Assembly (NCBI GenBank): GCA_002408205.1 | Contig: DHQY01000014.1 | Coordinates: 341,073-405,072, forward strand | DNA: 64,000 nt | Direction: 5' to 3' | Origin: Bacteroidales bacterium UBA5326 | GTDB taxonomy: Bacteria; Bacteroidota; Bacteroidia; Bacteroidales; UBA932 | Shown here: in pieces, positions 1 through 7,552 of the stretch | How positions within the stretch are numbered: the first letter of the stretch is position 1 | Layout of the letters: every line of letters starts with the position of its first letter | Notes under the pieces: generated by a model | What the model was told of the DNA's origin: nothing | Databases searched by the model: none | Seen by the model: only the letters and a program-made list of their open reading frames with translations | Position numbers and translations under genes: made by a program

Positions 1-321
1 ATACAGGGTATCGCGCATAGTCTTGTAGTTCCCGTGCGACAGCGAATCGGTATCTGTAAGCGTAAAAGTATAGATCATACTGCCGTACAGGTTATAAAAT
101 CCGAACTCGGTAATACCTTCGGAGTCGGTGACGTTTTCACGCAATTCAGTAAGTTCTGTTTCTGTATTGTAAGCCTCAACGGCCACTTTTATCCCTTCTA
201 TGTATTCTTCCTTCTCGCCCCGGACATTACAATACAGCTTGTGACTATCCGGATTGGTCTGGACATTCAGGCAGCCCGTGAGTGTCCATAAAAATACGCC
301 AATGAGTAAAATTTTTTTCAT
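1..321 (-). CDS. Putative lipoprotein, C-terminus cut off by the window edge
   Basis: An open frame on the minus strand starts with ATG at 321 and runs off the left edge after 107 codons. The N-terminus has a lysine pair, a short hydrophobic stretch and the lipobox LTGC (Cys17), so the product is expected to be exported and lipid-anchored. The visible mature part is beta-rich and includes a segment resembling a transthyretin/carboxypeptidase-regulatory-type fold (VTDSEGITEFGFYNL), but this is only a visual impression. A Bacteroidota-type promoter lies just upstream. I do not recognise the family; function unknown. The missing C-terminus prevents judging its full length. Confidence 0.75.
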   Translation of the reverse strand, partial: MKKILLIGVFLWTLTGCLNVQTNPDSHKLYCNVRGEKEEYIEGIKVAVEAYNTETELTELRENVTDSEGITEFGFYNLYGSMIYTFTLTDTDSLSHGNYKTMRDTLY

Positions 322-336
322 ATTCATGTATAAGCA

Positions 337-370
337 CAAATATACAGGATATGGATCTAATAAATACAAA
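337..370 (-). promoter_or_regulatory. Bacteroidota-type promoter of the truncated lipoprotein gene
   Basis: On the minus strand a perfect -7 element TATATTTG (337-344) is preceded after 22 nt by TTTG (367-370). The usual Bacteroidota spacing is 19-21 nt, so this is close but not ideal. It would place the transcript start a few bases before the ATG at 321. Confidence 0.5.
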
Positions 371-392
371 GATTAAGCCGAAATTTTCTGGT

Positions 393-400
393 TATATTTG
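393..400 (+). promoter_or_regulatory. -7 element for the yqeY-like gene
   Basis: TATATTTG matches the Bacteroidota -7 consensus TAnnTTTG and sits 36 nt before the ATG of the next gene. No good TTTG box is visible at -33. Confidence 0.4.
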
Positions 401-436
401 TTCCTGAAAAAACAACAAACATAATAATATAGATAT

Positions 437-886
437 ATGAGCCTCGAATTGCAAATTAACAACGACATTAAAAACGCCATGTTGGCGAAGGAAAAGGTAC
501 GTCTTACAGCGCTCAGGGCTATTAAAGCCGCTATTTTGCTGGCGAAAACGGCAGAAGGGGCCTCTCATGAACTCAGCGATGCCGATCTGCTCAGAATTAT
601 TCAAAAACTGGTAAAACAACGCAGGGAGTCTGCCGAAATTTATAAGCAGAACGGCCGGGAGGATTTGGCCGGGAATGAACTGGCCGAGCTGTCCTTTATG
701 GAACCTTACCTCCCGAAGACCCTCTCCGGAGAAGAATTGGAAGCGGCTCTCAGACAGATCATTTCCCAAACAGGAGCTTCCGGCCCTTCCGATATGGGAA
801 AAGTCATGGGTGTTGCAACCAAACAACTGGCCGGGCAGGCAGACGGACGTCAGATTTCGGAAACCGTAAAGAAACTTTTGTCATAA
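437..886 (+). CDS. GatB/YqeY domain-containing protein
   Basis: This 149-residue protein has the standard length and sequence features of the stand-alone YqeY family, which shares a helical domain with the C-terminal tail of GatB, the glutamyl/aspartyl-tRNA amidotransferase subunit. Characteristic segments are the N-terminal helix with NDIKNAMLAKEKVRLTALR and the C-terminal GKVMGVATKQLAGQADGR. The GatB tail domain binds tRNA, so a role in tRNA handling is inferred; no enzymatic activity is established for the family. It is a single-gene unit, convergent with rplT and separated from it by a hairpin terminator. Confidence 0.9.
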   Translation: MSLELQINNDIKNAMLAKEKVRLTALRAIKAAILLAKTAEGASHELSDADLLRIIQKLVKQRRESAEIYKQNGREDLAGNELAELSFMEPYLPKTLSGEELEAALRQIISQTGASGPSDMGKVMGVATKQLAGQADGRQISETVKKLLS

Positions 887-901
887 TACGTGGGACATGA
901 A

Positions 902-931
902 AAAGGGCCCTGTATATACAGAGCCCTTTCA
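902..931. terminator. Bidirectional terminator between yqeY-like gene and rplT
   Basis: A 13-bp stem with one mismatch (AAAGGGCCCTGTA paired with TACAGAGCCCTTT) and a very short loop lies between two convergent genes, with A-rich and T-rich flanks. It can serve both transcripts. Confidence 0.65.
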
Positions 932-948
932 TATCATGTATCTGCAGT

Positions 949-1293
949 TTATTTAACCGAGTTGAGGATCGTTTCGAAAGCCTGTGGATTATTCATGGCC
1001 AGATCTGCAAGCACCTTTCGGTTAAGTCCTATATTGGCCTTAGAGATCTTTCCCATAAATTGTGAATAGGTCATACCGTGCATGCGTGCGGCGGCATTGA
1101 TACGTTGGATCCAGAGTGCACGGAACGTGCGTTTTTTGTTTTTACGGTCACGGTATGCATAGGTCAAACCTTTTTCATACGTGTTTTTTGCAACCGTCCA
1201 GACATTTCTGCGGGCAAGGAAATTACCCTTTGTCTGTTTCAGAATTTTTTTGCGACGAGCCCTTGAGGCTACAGCATTAACCGATCTTGGCAT
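949..1293 (-). CDS. rplT: 50S ribosomal protein L20
   Basis: This 114-residue basic protein is L20, which binds 23S rRNA early in large-subunit assembly. The start MPRSVNAVASRARRKKILK and the internal YAYRDRKNKKRTFRALWI are typical of the family, and length is normal. It is the last gene of thrS-infC-rpmI-rplT. In other bacteria L20 (or L20 with L35) represses this operon by binding its leader; I cannot see a specific binding structure in the 88-bp gap upstream of the gene, so regulation here is only inferred from the family. Confidence 0.97.
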   Translation of the reverse strand: MPRSVNAVASRARRKKILKQTKGNFLARRNVWTVAKNTYEKGLTYAYRDRKNKKRTFRALWIQRINAAARMHGMTYSQFMGKISKANIGLNRKVLADLAMNNPQAFETILNSVK

Positions 1294-1381
1294 AATTTTT
1301 TACTTTGCGATTGTCAGCGCTCTCCACCATTCGAGATTCTTTTCCTGCTGGGCAATCTGATTAATAATAATTTTAAAGTGC

Positions 1382-1576
1382 TTAAGCACAAATCAAGTTC
1401 TTGATACGCTTTGCATCAGTCTTATGAACCAATGCCGAGTAAGTCAGATTACGTTTCTGCTTCTTGGTCTTTTTGGTCAGAATGTGACTGTGGTAAGCGT
1501 GTTTCCGCTTGATCTTTCCGGTTCCTGTTAACGTAAAACGTTTTTTGGCGCCGGAATTGGTCTTCATTTTGGGCAT
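1382..1576 (-). CDS. rpmI: 50S ribosomal protein L35
   Basis: A 64-residue highly basic protein beginning MPKMKTNSGAKKRFTLTGTG is L35, a small 23S rRNA-binding protein of the large subunit. Length and the KTNSGAKKRF motif match the family. It lies 31 bp downstream of infC and 88 bp upstream of rplT on the same strand, the standard order of this operon. Confidence 0.97.
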   Translation of the reverse strand: MPKMKTNSGAKKRFTLTGTGKIKRKHAYHSHILTKKTKKQKRNLTYSALVHKTDAKRIKNLICA

Positions 1577-1607
1577 GTTAGTAATATTAAATTGATTAGT
1601 TCTGGTT

Positions 1608-2204
1608 CTATTTCTTTTTTATTGGGGCAATCATCATAATCATACGTTTACCCTCTAGTTTTGGCATCTGTTCTGCTTTGCCGTATTCTTCCAGATCAAC
1701 TGCAAAACGGAGCAATAGTTTTTCTCCCTGCTCGGAGAAAATAATGGAGCGCCCTCGGAAAAAAACATATGATTTCACTTTGGCGCCTTCTTTCAGGAAC
1801 TCCATTGCGTGTTTTAGTTTGAACTGGTAATCGTGTTCATCTGTATTGGGCCCGAAACGAATTTCTTTCACCACAATTTTGGTGGCGTTCGCTTTCATTT
1901 CCTTGGCTTTTTTCCGTTTTTGGTACAAGAACTTCTGGTAGTCAGTAATCTTGCACACAGGAGGGTCTGCCTGAGGTGAAATTTCCACCAAATCCAGTTC
2001 CAAAGCCTCTGCCATACGTATAGCTTCAGCAATGGGGTATACACCCGGTTTTTCAATGTTTTCTCCCACAACACGTACCGCGGGGACATTTATCTCCCGA
2101 TTTATTCTTGGTCCGTCATCATGTTGAGGGGCCCTTTGATAATTTCTGTTCTGACCGTTCCTGTTTTTCGGAGCAGAAGAGTTTGGTCTGTACGGTGTTG
2201 CGAT
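1608..2204 (-). CDS. infC: Translation initiation factor IF-3, probable AUC start
   Basis: IF-3 binds the 30S subunit and checks the start codon-anticodon pair. The frame contains the family core (EPGVYPIAEAI-like segment, VVKEIRFGPNTDEHDYQFK, FRGRSIIF) and the C-terminal rRNA-binding domain. The first AUG/GUG/UUG in frame is GTG at 2069, but that would remove the conserved INREINVPAVRVVGENI segment of the N-terminal domain. Reading upstream, the frame stays open to a TAA at 2208-2210, and an ATC codon at 2202-2204 lies 8 nt behind GGAGG. I therefore place the start at ATC, giving 198 residues. The N-terminus is rich in Asn, Gln and Arg. The gene begins 15 bp after thrS. Confidence 0.88.
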   Translation of the reverse strand: MATPYRPNSSAPKNRNGQNRNYQRAPQHDDGPRINREINVPAVRVVGENIEKPGVYPIAEAIRMAEALELDLVEISPQADPPVCKITDYQKFLYQKRKKAKEMKANATKIVVKEIRFGPNTDEHDYQFKLKHAMEFLKEGAKVKSYVFFRGRSIIFSEQGEKLLLRFAVDLEEYGKAEQMPKLEGKRMIMMIAPIKKK

Positions 2205-2212
2205 AGTTTATT

Positions 2213-2217
2213 CCTCC
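2213..2217 (-). promoter_or_regulatory. Strong Shine-Dalgarno preceding the infC AUC start
   Basis: On the minus strand GGAGG is followed by AATAAACT and then ATC, so the spacing is 8 nt. A strong Shine-Dalgarno is rare in Bacteroidota, most of whose genes lack one, and it decides the choice of start here. Confidence 0.75.
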
Positions 2218-2219
2218 TA

Positions 2220-4154
2220 TTAGTTTGTTAAATGTTTTACTTCATTATTAATAAAGGCCACAAATTCTTCTTTTGTCATGGAACCTTTATTGCCTTCTCC
2301 CTGTTTACGCACAGATACCGTTCCCGCCATTTCTTCTTTTTCTCCCACGACCAAAAGATACGGAATCCGCTTTAACTCATTCTCTCTAATCCGCTTACCT
2401 ATGGTTTCATTACGGTCATCCAGCGAGGCGCGAAGTTCGGAATTATTCAAGAAATCACAAACTTTTTTTGCAAAATCGTTAAATTTCTCACTTACAGGCA
2501 GTACAACAACCTGTTCGGGAGCCAGCCAAAGCGGGAATTTTCCACCCGTATGTTCCAGTAAAACAGCAACAAAACGTTCCATCGATCCAAAAGGCGCCCT
2601 ATGGATCATAACAGGGCGATATCGTTTGTCATCGGCTCCAATGTATTCCAATTCAAACCGTTCGGGCAGGTTATAGTCCACCTGGATAGTTCCCAGCTGC
2701 CATTTACGGCCTATCGCATCACGAACCATAAAATCGAGCTTGGGGCCATAAAAGGCGGCTTCACCCTGAACTACAACTGTCTTGAGACCTTTTTCTGCAG
2801 CCGCTTCAATAATGGCAGCCTCGGCCTTCTCCCAGTTTTCATCCGAACCTATATATTTGTTCTTGTCCTTAGGATCTCGCAAAGAAACCTGGGCAGTAAA
2901 TTCATTGAAGCTTAGTGTTTTAAAAATATATAGCACGATATCAATCACCTTGCAGAATTCTTCCTTTATCTGGTCGGGACGACAGAAAATATGAGCGTCG
3001 TCCTGTGTAAAGCCCCTAACACGGGTTAAACCGTGCAATTCACCACTTTGTTCGTAACGGTAAACCGTTCCAAACTCAGCCAACCGCACTGGCATATCTT
3101 TGTAAGAATGGGGTTTAGATTTATATATCTCGCAATGGTGAGGACAATTCATGGGCTTGAGCAGGAACTCCTCGCCTTCCTGGGGTGTTTTGATAGGCTT
3201 AAAGCTGTCGGCTCCGTATTTGGCATAATGTCCGCTGGTAACATAAAGTTCCTTCTGACCGATATGCGGAGTGATCACCTGTTGATAACCGTATGCCTTC
3301 TGAACGCCTTTCAGGAAATTCTCGAGACGTTCCCTGAGAGCGGCACCGCGGGGCAGCCACAGGGGCAAACCCTGGCCGACACGGGCCGAGAATGTAAATA
3401 ATTCCAACTCCTTACCCAGTTTCCTGTGGTCGCGTTTCTTTGCTTCTTCCATCATGGCCACGTACTCATCGAGCATGGTTTTCTTTGGGAAGGTTATGCC
3501 ATAAATACGGGTGAGCATCTGGCGTTTTTCGTCACCACGCCAATAAGCGCCAGCAATGGAAGTCAGTTTAATGGCCTTAATGACTGAGGTGTCGGGAACA
3601 TGAGGTCCGCGGCACAGATCGGTGAAAGAACCGTTTGTGTAAAATGAGATGGTTCCGTCTTCCAAATCCCCTATCAATTCACATTTGTAAGGATCACCCT
3701 TGTCCAGGTAAGTTTTCATAGCCTGTTCCTTGGATACTTCTCTGCGTACGAAAGGCTGTTTACTTCTGGCCATTTCGAGCATTTTCTGCTCGATGGCAGC
3801 CAGGTCGGCTTCAACAAGAGCTCTTCCCCCAAGATCCACGTCGTAGTAAAAACCGTTCTCAATGGCCGGTCCAATGCCAAACTTTACCCCGGGATACAAA
3901 ATTTCAAGAGCCTCTGCCATCAGATGCGATGAAGAATGCCAGAAGACTTGCTTGCCCTGCTCATCTTCCCATTTGTAAAATTTTACCGTGGCATTCTCCC
4001 TGATGGGTATCTGAAGGTCCATGGTCTTGTCGTTCACACTCACGGCTAACACTTCTGAAACCAGCCTGGGGCTTATGCTCTCGGCAATCTGATACCCCGT
4101 TGTTCCGGCTTCGTACTGCCGCTGTTTTCCGTCCGGGAAAGTAATGGTAATCAT
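2220..4154 (-). CDS. thrS: Threonine--tRNA ligase
   Basis: At 644 residues this is a full-length bacterial ThrRS, which charges tRNA-Thr in the cytoplasm and edits mischarged serine. In order: N-terminal TGS domain (about 1-62), editing domain with the zinc-type HSSSHLMAEAL motif, class II catalytic core with KPMNCPHHCEIY, motif 2 (FRYEQSGELHGLTRVRGF) and motif 3 (HRAPFGSMERF), and the anticodon-binding domain. The Cys and His zinc ligands of the active site are present. It heads the thrS-infC-rpmI-rplT operon; a -7 element lies about 35 bp upstream of the ATG. Confidence 0.97.
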   Translation of the reverse strand: MITITFPDGKQRQYEAGTTGYQIAESISPRLVSEVLAVSVNDKTMDLQIPIRENATVKFYKWEDEQGKQVFWHSSSHLMAEALEILYPGVKFGIGPAIENGFYYDVDLGGRALVEADLAAIEQKMLEMARSKQPFVRREVSKEQAMKTYLDKGDPYKCELIGDLEDGTISFYTNGSFTDLCRGPHVPDTSVIKAIKLTSIAGAYWRGDEKRQMLTRIYGITFPKKTMLDEYVAMMEEAKKRDHRKLGKELELFTFSARVGQGLPLWLPRGAALRERLENFLKGVQKAYGYQQVITPHIGQKELYVTSGHYAKYGADSFKPIKTPQEGEEFLLKPMNCPHHCEIYKSKPHSYKDMPVRLAEFGTVYRYEQSGELHGLTRVRGFTQDDAHIFCRPDQIKEEFCKVIDIVLYIFKTLSFNEFTAQVSLRDPKDKNKYIGSDENWEKAEAAIIEAAAEKGLKTVVVQGEAAFYGPKLDFMVRDAIGRKWQLGTIQVDYNLPERFELEYIGADDKRYRPVMIHRAPFGSMERFVAVLLEHTGGKFPLWLAPEQVVVLPVSEKFNDFAKKVCDFLNNSELRASLDDRNETIGKRIRENELKRIPYLLVVGEKEEMAGTVSVRKQGEGNKGSMTKEEFVAFINNEVKHLTN

Positions 4155-4188
4155 ATATATCTATTTTAGTACCTTTTATTTGAACTTG

Positions 4189-4196
4189 CAAATTTA
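4189..4196 (-). promoter_or_regulatory. -7 element for thrS operon
   Basis: TAAATTTG on the minus strand matches TAnnTTTG and lies 34 nt upstream of the thrS ATG. The -33 region is only T-rich, without a clear TTTG. Confidence 0.4.
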
Positions 4197-4250
4197 GGTA
4201 TTTTTTAAAAAAATCCGTTACTTTGTATCTTAAACTTAAACGATTTATTG

Positions 4251-4760
4251 ATGAACTCTTCATTTTGGAATAAAGCGGCGATAAACGGTCTGCTGCTGGC
4301 TTTTGTTTCCATCGTCATGATGGTCATACAAACCGTATTCGATATGGGCAAAGCAATGGACATAATCCTGTGGATTGTAAAACTGGCAGGAACTGTGGGG
4401 CTGCTTTATTATTTCATGAAAGAATTTGGGAAACAGTGTGAAACCTACACCTATTCAGATGCCTTCAAATTTGGATTGGCGGTTTCATTCTTTTCATCTA
4501 TCATTGCTTCGTGCTATTATTTTGTACATGTTGCCTTCCTCTTCCCCGACGTGAACACCCAAATGTCCAATGCAATTCTTATGGGTCTCGAACAAACCGG
4601 TGCCACCTCGGAAATGAATACAGATAAACTAATAGCCAACCTGCCGCTCATTGTCTGTATTTCACAGTTCTTTTACATGAACATCCTGGGCCTTTTATGG
4701 TCATCCATTCTGGGCAGTTCTACAAAACACAAAGAACCTGCAACTCCTTTTGACAGATAA
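4251..4760 (+). CDS. DUF4199 family membrane protein
   Basis: A 169-residue hydrophobic protein with about four transmembrane helices, matching in pattern the Bacteroidota-specific DUF4199 family (function unknown). Helices are at about 8-29, 35-55, 72-98 and 133-155; the segment with TYSDAFKFGLAVSFFSSIIAS is characteristic. I use the ATG at 4251; an in-frame TTG sits immediately before it. The gene is followed after 3 bp by a glycosyltransferase gene, an arrangement I associate with this family in Bacteroidales, so a shared role at the membrane is likely but unproven. Confidence 0.8.
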   Translation: MNSSFWNKAAINGLLLAFVSIVMMVIQTVFDMGKAMDIILWIVKLAGTVGLLYYFMKEFGKQCETYTYSDAFKFGLAVSFFSSIIASCYYFVHVAFLFPDVNTQMSNAILMGLEQTGATSEMNTDKLIANLPLIVCISQFFYMNILGLLWSSILGSSTKHKEPATPFDR

Positions 4761-4763
4761 CCC

Positions 4764-5735
4764 ATGGACCTGTCCGTTATCATTGCTTTGCTCAATGAGC
4801 AGGAATCCCTGCCCGAATTACTGTCTCTGATCCGGGAAGTACTCTCCCGGCCCGTGGAGAGCAGCGGAGGTCGCCTTCTTGACTACGAGGTGATCTTTGT
4901 GGACGACGGAAGCACAGACCTTTCATGGTCTTTTATTACTGCCGAGGCCGGAAAGGATCCGAGGGTGCACGGAATTCGTTTCAGACGCAATTACGGAAAG
5001 TCAGCAGCTCTTTTCTGCGGATTCGAAGCCTCAAAAGGAAATGTTGTCATCACAATGGACGCCGACCTTCAGGACAGTCCGCACGAGATTCCCGCACTGT
5101 ATTCCATGGTGGCCGGAGGCACTTACGATCTGGTCTCGGGATGGAAAAAGAAACGGAAAGACGGATTATTTTCCAAGAACATTCCCTCAAAAATTTATAA
5201 TGCCACTGCCCGCCGGGTCACCGGCATAAAGCTTCACGATATGAACTGCGGCCTGAAGGCCTACAGAAAAGAAGTGGTGAAAAACATAGAAGTCTACGGT
5301 GAAATGCACCGTTATATCCCCTACCTGGCAAAAGAAGCCGGATTTTCCCGTATTAGCGAAAAGCCGGTGGTTCATCAGGCACGGAAATACGGCCGGAGTA
5401 AATTCGGTCTCAGTCGTTTCGTAAACGGATACCTCGATCTTATTTCCCTTTGGTTTCTGTCCAAATTCGGAAAAAAGCCCATGCATATCTTTGGATTATT
5501 CGGGTCACTGATGTTCATTGCCGGGGGTATCATTGCCCTGTGGCTCATCATTCAGAAGATCTACTGGCAATCTCACGGCATGCCGTTCCGTTATGTTACC
5601 GATCAGCCTCTTTTTTACCTTTCCCTGCTGGCCATTATCCTGGGCATGCAACTGTTTCTGGCCGGTTTTCTGGGAGAATTGATTTCGCGCAATGCAACAG
5701 AGCGAAACCGCTATAATATCTCCGAAAAGTGTTAA
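4764..5735 (+). CDS. Family 2 glycosyltransferase, polyprenyl-phosphate type
   Basis: The protein (323 residues) has an N-terminal GT-A domain with the nucleotide-binding YEVIFVDDGSTD and the metal-binding MDADLQDSP motif, then two transmembrane helices near the C-terminus (about 233-262 and 275-303). This layout is that of DPM1/GtrB/ArnC-like enzymes, which move a sugar from a nucleotide onto a polyprenyl-phosphate at the inner face of the membrane. The sugar cannot be told from the sequence. It sits between the DUF4199 gene (3 bp gap) and rlmD, whose start overlaps its end by 44 bp. Confidence 0.88.
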   Translation: MDLSVIIALLNEQESLPELLSLIREVLSRPVESSGGRLLDYEVIFVDDGSTDLSWSFITAEAGKDPRVHGIRFRRNYGKSAALFCGFEASKGNVVITMDADLQDSPHEIPALYSMVAGGTYDLVSGWKKKRKDGLFSKNIPSKIYNATARRVTGIKLHDMNCGLKAYRKEVVKNIEVYGEMHRYIPYLAKEAGFSRISEKPVVHQARKYGRSKFGLSRFVNGYLDLISLWFLSKFGKKPMHIFGLFGSLMFIAGGIIALWLIIQKIYWQSHGMPFRYVTDQPLFYLSLLAIILGMQLFLAGFLGELISRNATERNRYNISEKC

Positions 5736-7074
5736 ACTGACGCAGATGCACCCGGGAGGAAGGGCTTTTTCCCCGGATAAAGTCTACGTAAGCGGCGGCA
5801 TCCCCGGCGAAGAAGTAGAAATCGTCAAAGAACGCCGAAAAGGATTCCGCTGCGGCAGAGTAACAAAGGTATTAGCCCCCTCGCCTTACAGAACATTGCC
5901 TTTCTGCCCTCATGCACAGGAATGCGGAGGTTGTCCCTGGCAGCATATAAGTTATGAAGGACAACTCCTCTGGAAGAAAGAGATCCTCCTGGGGGCGCTG
6001 AAGAAATATGAAATACCATTGCCTCCCGGGGGCGTCCCCGATGTATTGCCGAGTCCGCTTATAAAAGGATACCGCAATAAAGCCGAATATACTTTCGAGG
6101 CCGGGACACCGGGCATGCAGGAACATATAATGGGATTTCACAGCACGGAAGACCGGGACAACGTATTCGACTGCCGCGAATGTTCTCTCCTCCCGGAAAA
6201 CATACACAAACTGGCACTGCAGGTAAAAAAGATTGCACTGGAGCAAAATATTCCTTTCTACCAATACGCCGGCCGCACCGGACTGCTTCGTAACGTATTG
6301 CTGCGCTGTACCACAGAAGGAGACCTGTGCGTGGTGCCAGGGTTCAGCCGCCGCGAGACAGAAATTATTGAGCCTTTCATGAAGGCACTCAGTGCTTCCT
6401 GCCCCGGAGTAACCAGCTGGTATTATTGTGCAGATCAGGTATTTTATTATTTTTCCGGCGATACATACTTACATGAAACTTCACTGGGCTTTGAATTTTT
6501 AATAAGTCCGGCTGCATTTTATCAGCCCAATCCGCGGCAGGCTAATCGTCTGTATGGGACCGTACTCGAAATGGCCAATAAAGCACTGGCAACTGACCGT
6601 AATTCCATTCCCCCTGCGGCTCCCATTTTCGATCTGTATACCGGTATCGGGACCATAGCCTGTATGCTCGCCGGCATGGATAAGGACAGGCCGGTTACAG
6701 GTATTGAAGGAAATGCCGCTGCCGTAGGCGACGCCGTAAAAAACGCATCCCGGAACGGGTTGAGAAATGTACATTTTATAACTGGGGATATTCTTGAAAC
6801 CTATACCACCGGTTTTGTGGCCGGATATTCACAACCGGCACTGGTTGTGCTCGATCCGCCCCGCAGCGGCACACTCATCGAGATAAAAAAAGCCATTATT
6901 GCATCGCAGACACAATACATTATTTACGTAAGCTGCAACCCGGTTTCTCTGGCCTGGGACCTGAAACAATTGTGTGAAGGAGGCTATGCCGTAAAAGAGA
7001 TCAGGCCGCTGGATATGTTCCCCCACACACAGCACGTAGAGACGGTTGTGCTTTGTAGCAGGAAGGACCCTTGA
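5692..7074 (+). CDS. rlmD: 23S rRNA (uracil-5-)-methyltransferase, RlmD/TrmA family
   Basis: A 460-residue member of the RNA m5U methyltransferase family. It has an N-terminal TRAM domain, an Fe-S cysteine cluster (CPHAQECGGCPW, with a later Cys in the DCREC region), the SAM-binding FDLYTGIGTIACMLAG motif, DPPRSG and the catalytic YVSCNPVSLAWDL motif containing the nucleophilic Cys. RlmD methylates U1939 of 23S rRNA in E. coli; the Bacteroidota ortholog could act on another uracil. The ATG at 5692 overlaps the upstream gene by 44 bp; the next ATG at 5746 would cut into the TRAM domain, so I keep the first. Confidence 0.9.
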   Translation: MQQSETAIISPKSVKLTQMHPGGRAFSPDKVYVSGGIPGEEVEIVKERRKGFRCGRVTKVLAPSPYRTLPFCPHAQECGGCPWQHISYEGQLLWKKEILLGALKKYEIPLPPGGVPDVLPSPLIKGYRNKAEYTFEAGTPGMQEHIMGFHSTEDRDNVFDCRECSLLPENIHKLALQVKKIALEQNIPFYQYAGRTGLLRNVLLRCTTEGDLCVVPGFSRRETEIIEPFMKALSASCPGVTSWYYCADQVFYYFSGDTYLHETSLGFEFLISPAAFYQPNPRQANRLYGTVLEMANKALATDRNSIPPAAPIFDLYTGIGTIACMLAGMDKDRPVTGIEGNAAAVGDAVKNASRNGLRNVHFITGDILETYTTGFVAGYSQPALVVLDPPRSGTLIEIKKAIIASQTQYIIYVSCNPVSLAWDLKQLCEGGYAVKEIRPLDMFPHTQHVETVVLCSRKDP

Positions 7075-7081
7075 AAAACAA

Positions 7082-7540
7082 TCAGAGCGGCCGGTTCAGA
7101 TAATTATCGTATGACTGGGCCCTGGGACTGTATGAACTTTCAAACAAAGGAGACGAAATAAGATAATCGGCAGTAGCACGGTTGCTGGCCGTAGGAATAT
7201 TATACAGGTTGGAAATACGCAGCAAAGCCTTGACATCTACGTCGTGAGGCTGTTGTTGCATGGGGTCCCAGAAAAAGAACAGCATATCTATTTTTCCGTC
7301 GGCAATAAGTGCGCCCAGCTGCTGGTCTCCGCCAAGGGGACCCGATTTAAGAAGGTTAATCACAATATGGGGATGGCTTACGGAAAGAGCCTTGTTTATG
7401 GCTTCTTCCACCATGCGTCCCGTAGTGCCCGTACAAATAAGGGTATGATTGGCCAGGCGTTCTTTGTTAAATTCCACCCATTCAATCAGATCCTTTTTGC
7501 AATGATCGTGCGCCACAAGCGCCAAAGTTTTTTTCTTCAT
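7082..7540 (-). CDS. mgsA: Methylglyoxal synthase
   Basis: This 152-residue protein converts dihydroxyacetone phosphate into methylglyoxal and phosphate, a bypass of lower glycolysis when phosphate is scarce. Family features are ALVAHDHCKKDLIEWV, the phosphate-binding TGTTGRMVEEA and the KSGPLGGDQQLGA segment with the catalytic aspartate. Length is normal. It is the last gene of a secA-lpd-mgsA run, 12 bp from lpd, and ends 7 bp from convergent rlmD. A phosphate-linked role would fit the Pho-type locus 5 kb away, but no shared control site is visible. Confidence 0.96.
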   Translation of the reverse strand: MKKKTLALVAHDHCKKDLIEWVEFNKERLANHTLICTGTTGRMVEEAINKALSVSHPHIVINLLKSGPLGGDQQLGALIADGKIDMLFFFWDPMQQQPHDVDVKALLRISNLYNIPTASNRATADYLISSPLFESSYSPRAQSYDNYLNRPL

Positions 7541-7552
7541 CTGAATAAAAAA

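Noticed and set aside
1294..1381. Possible L20-binding leader structure between rpmI and rplT
   Set aside because: No stable pairing resembling known L20 sites was evident by eye.
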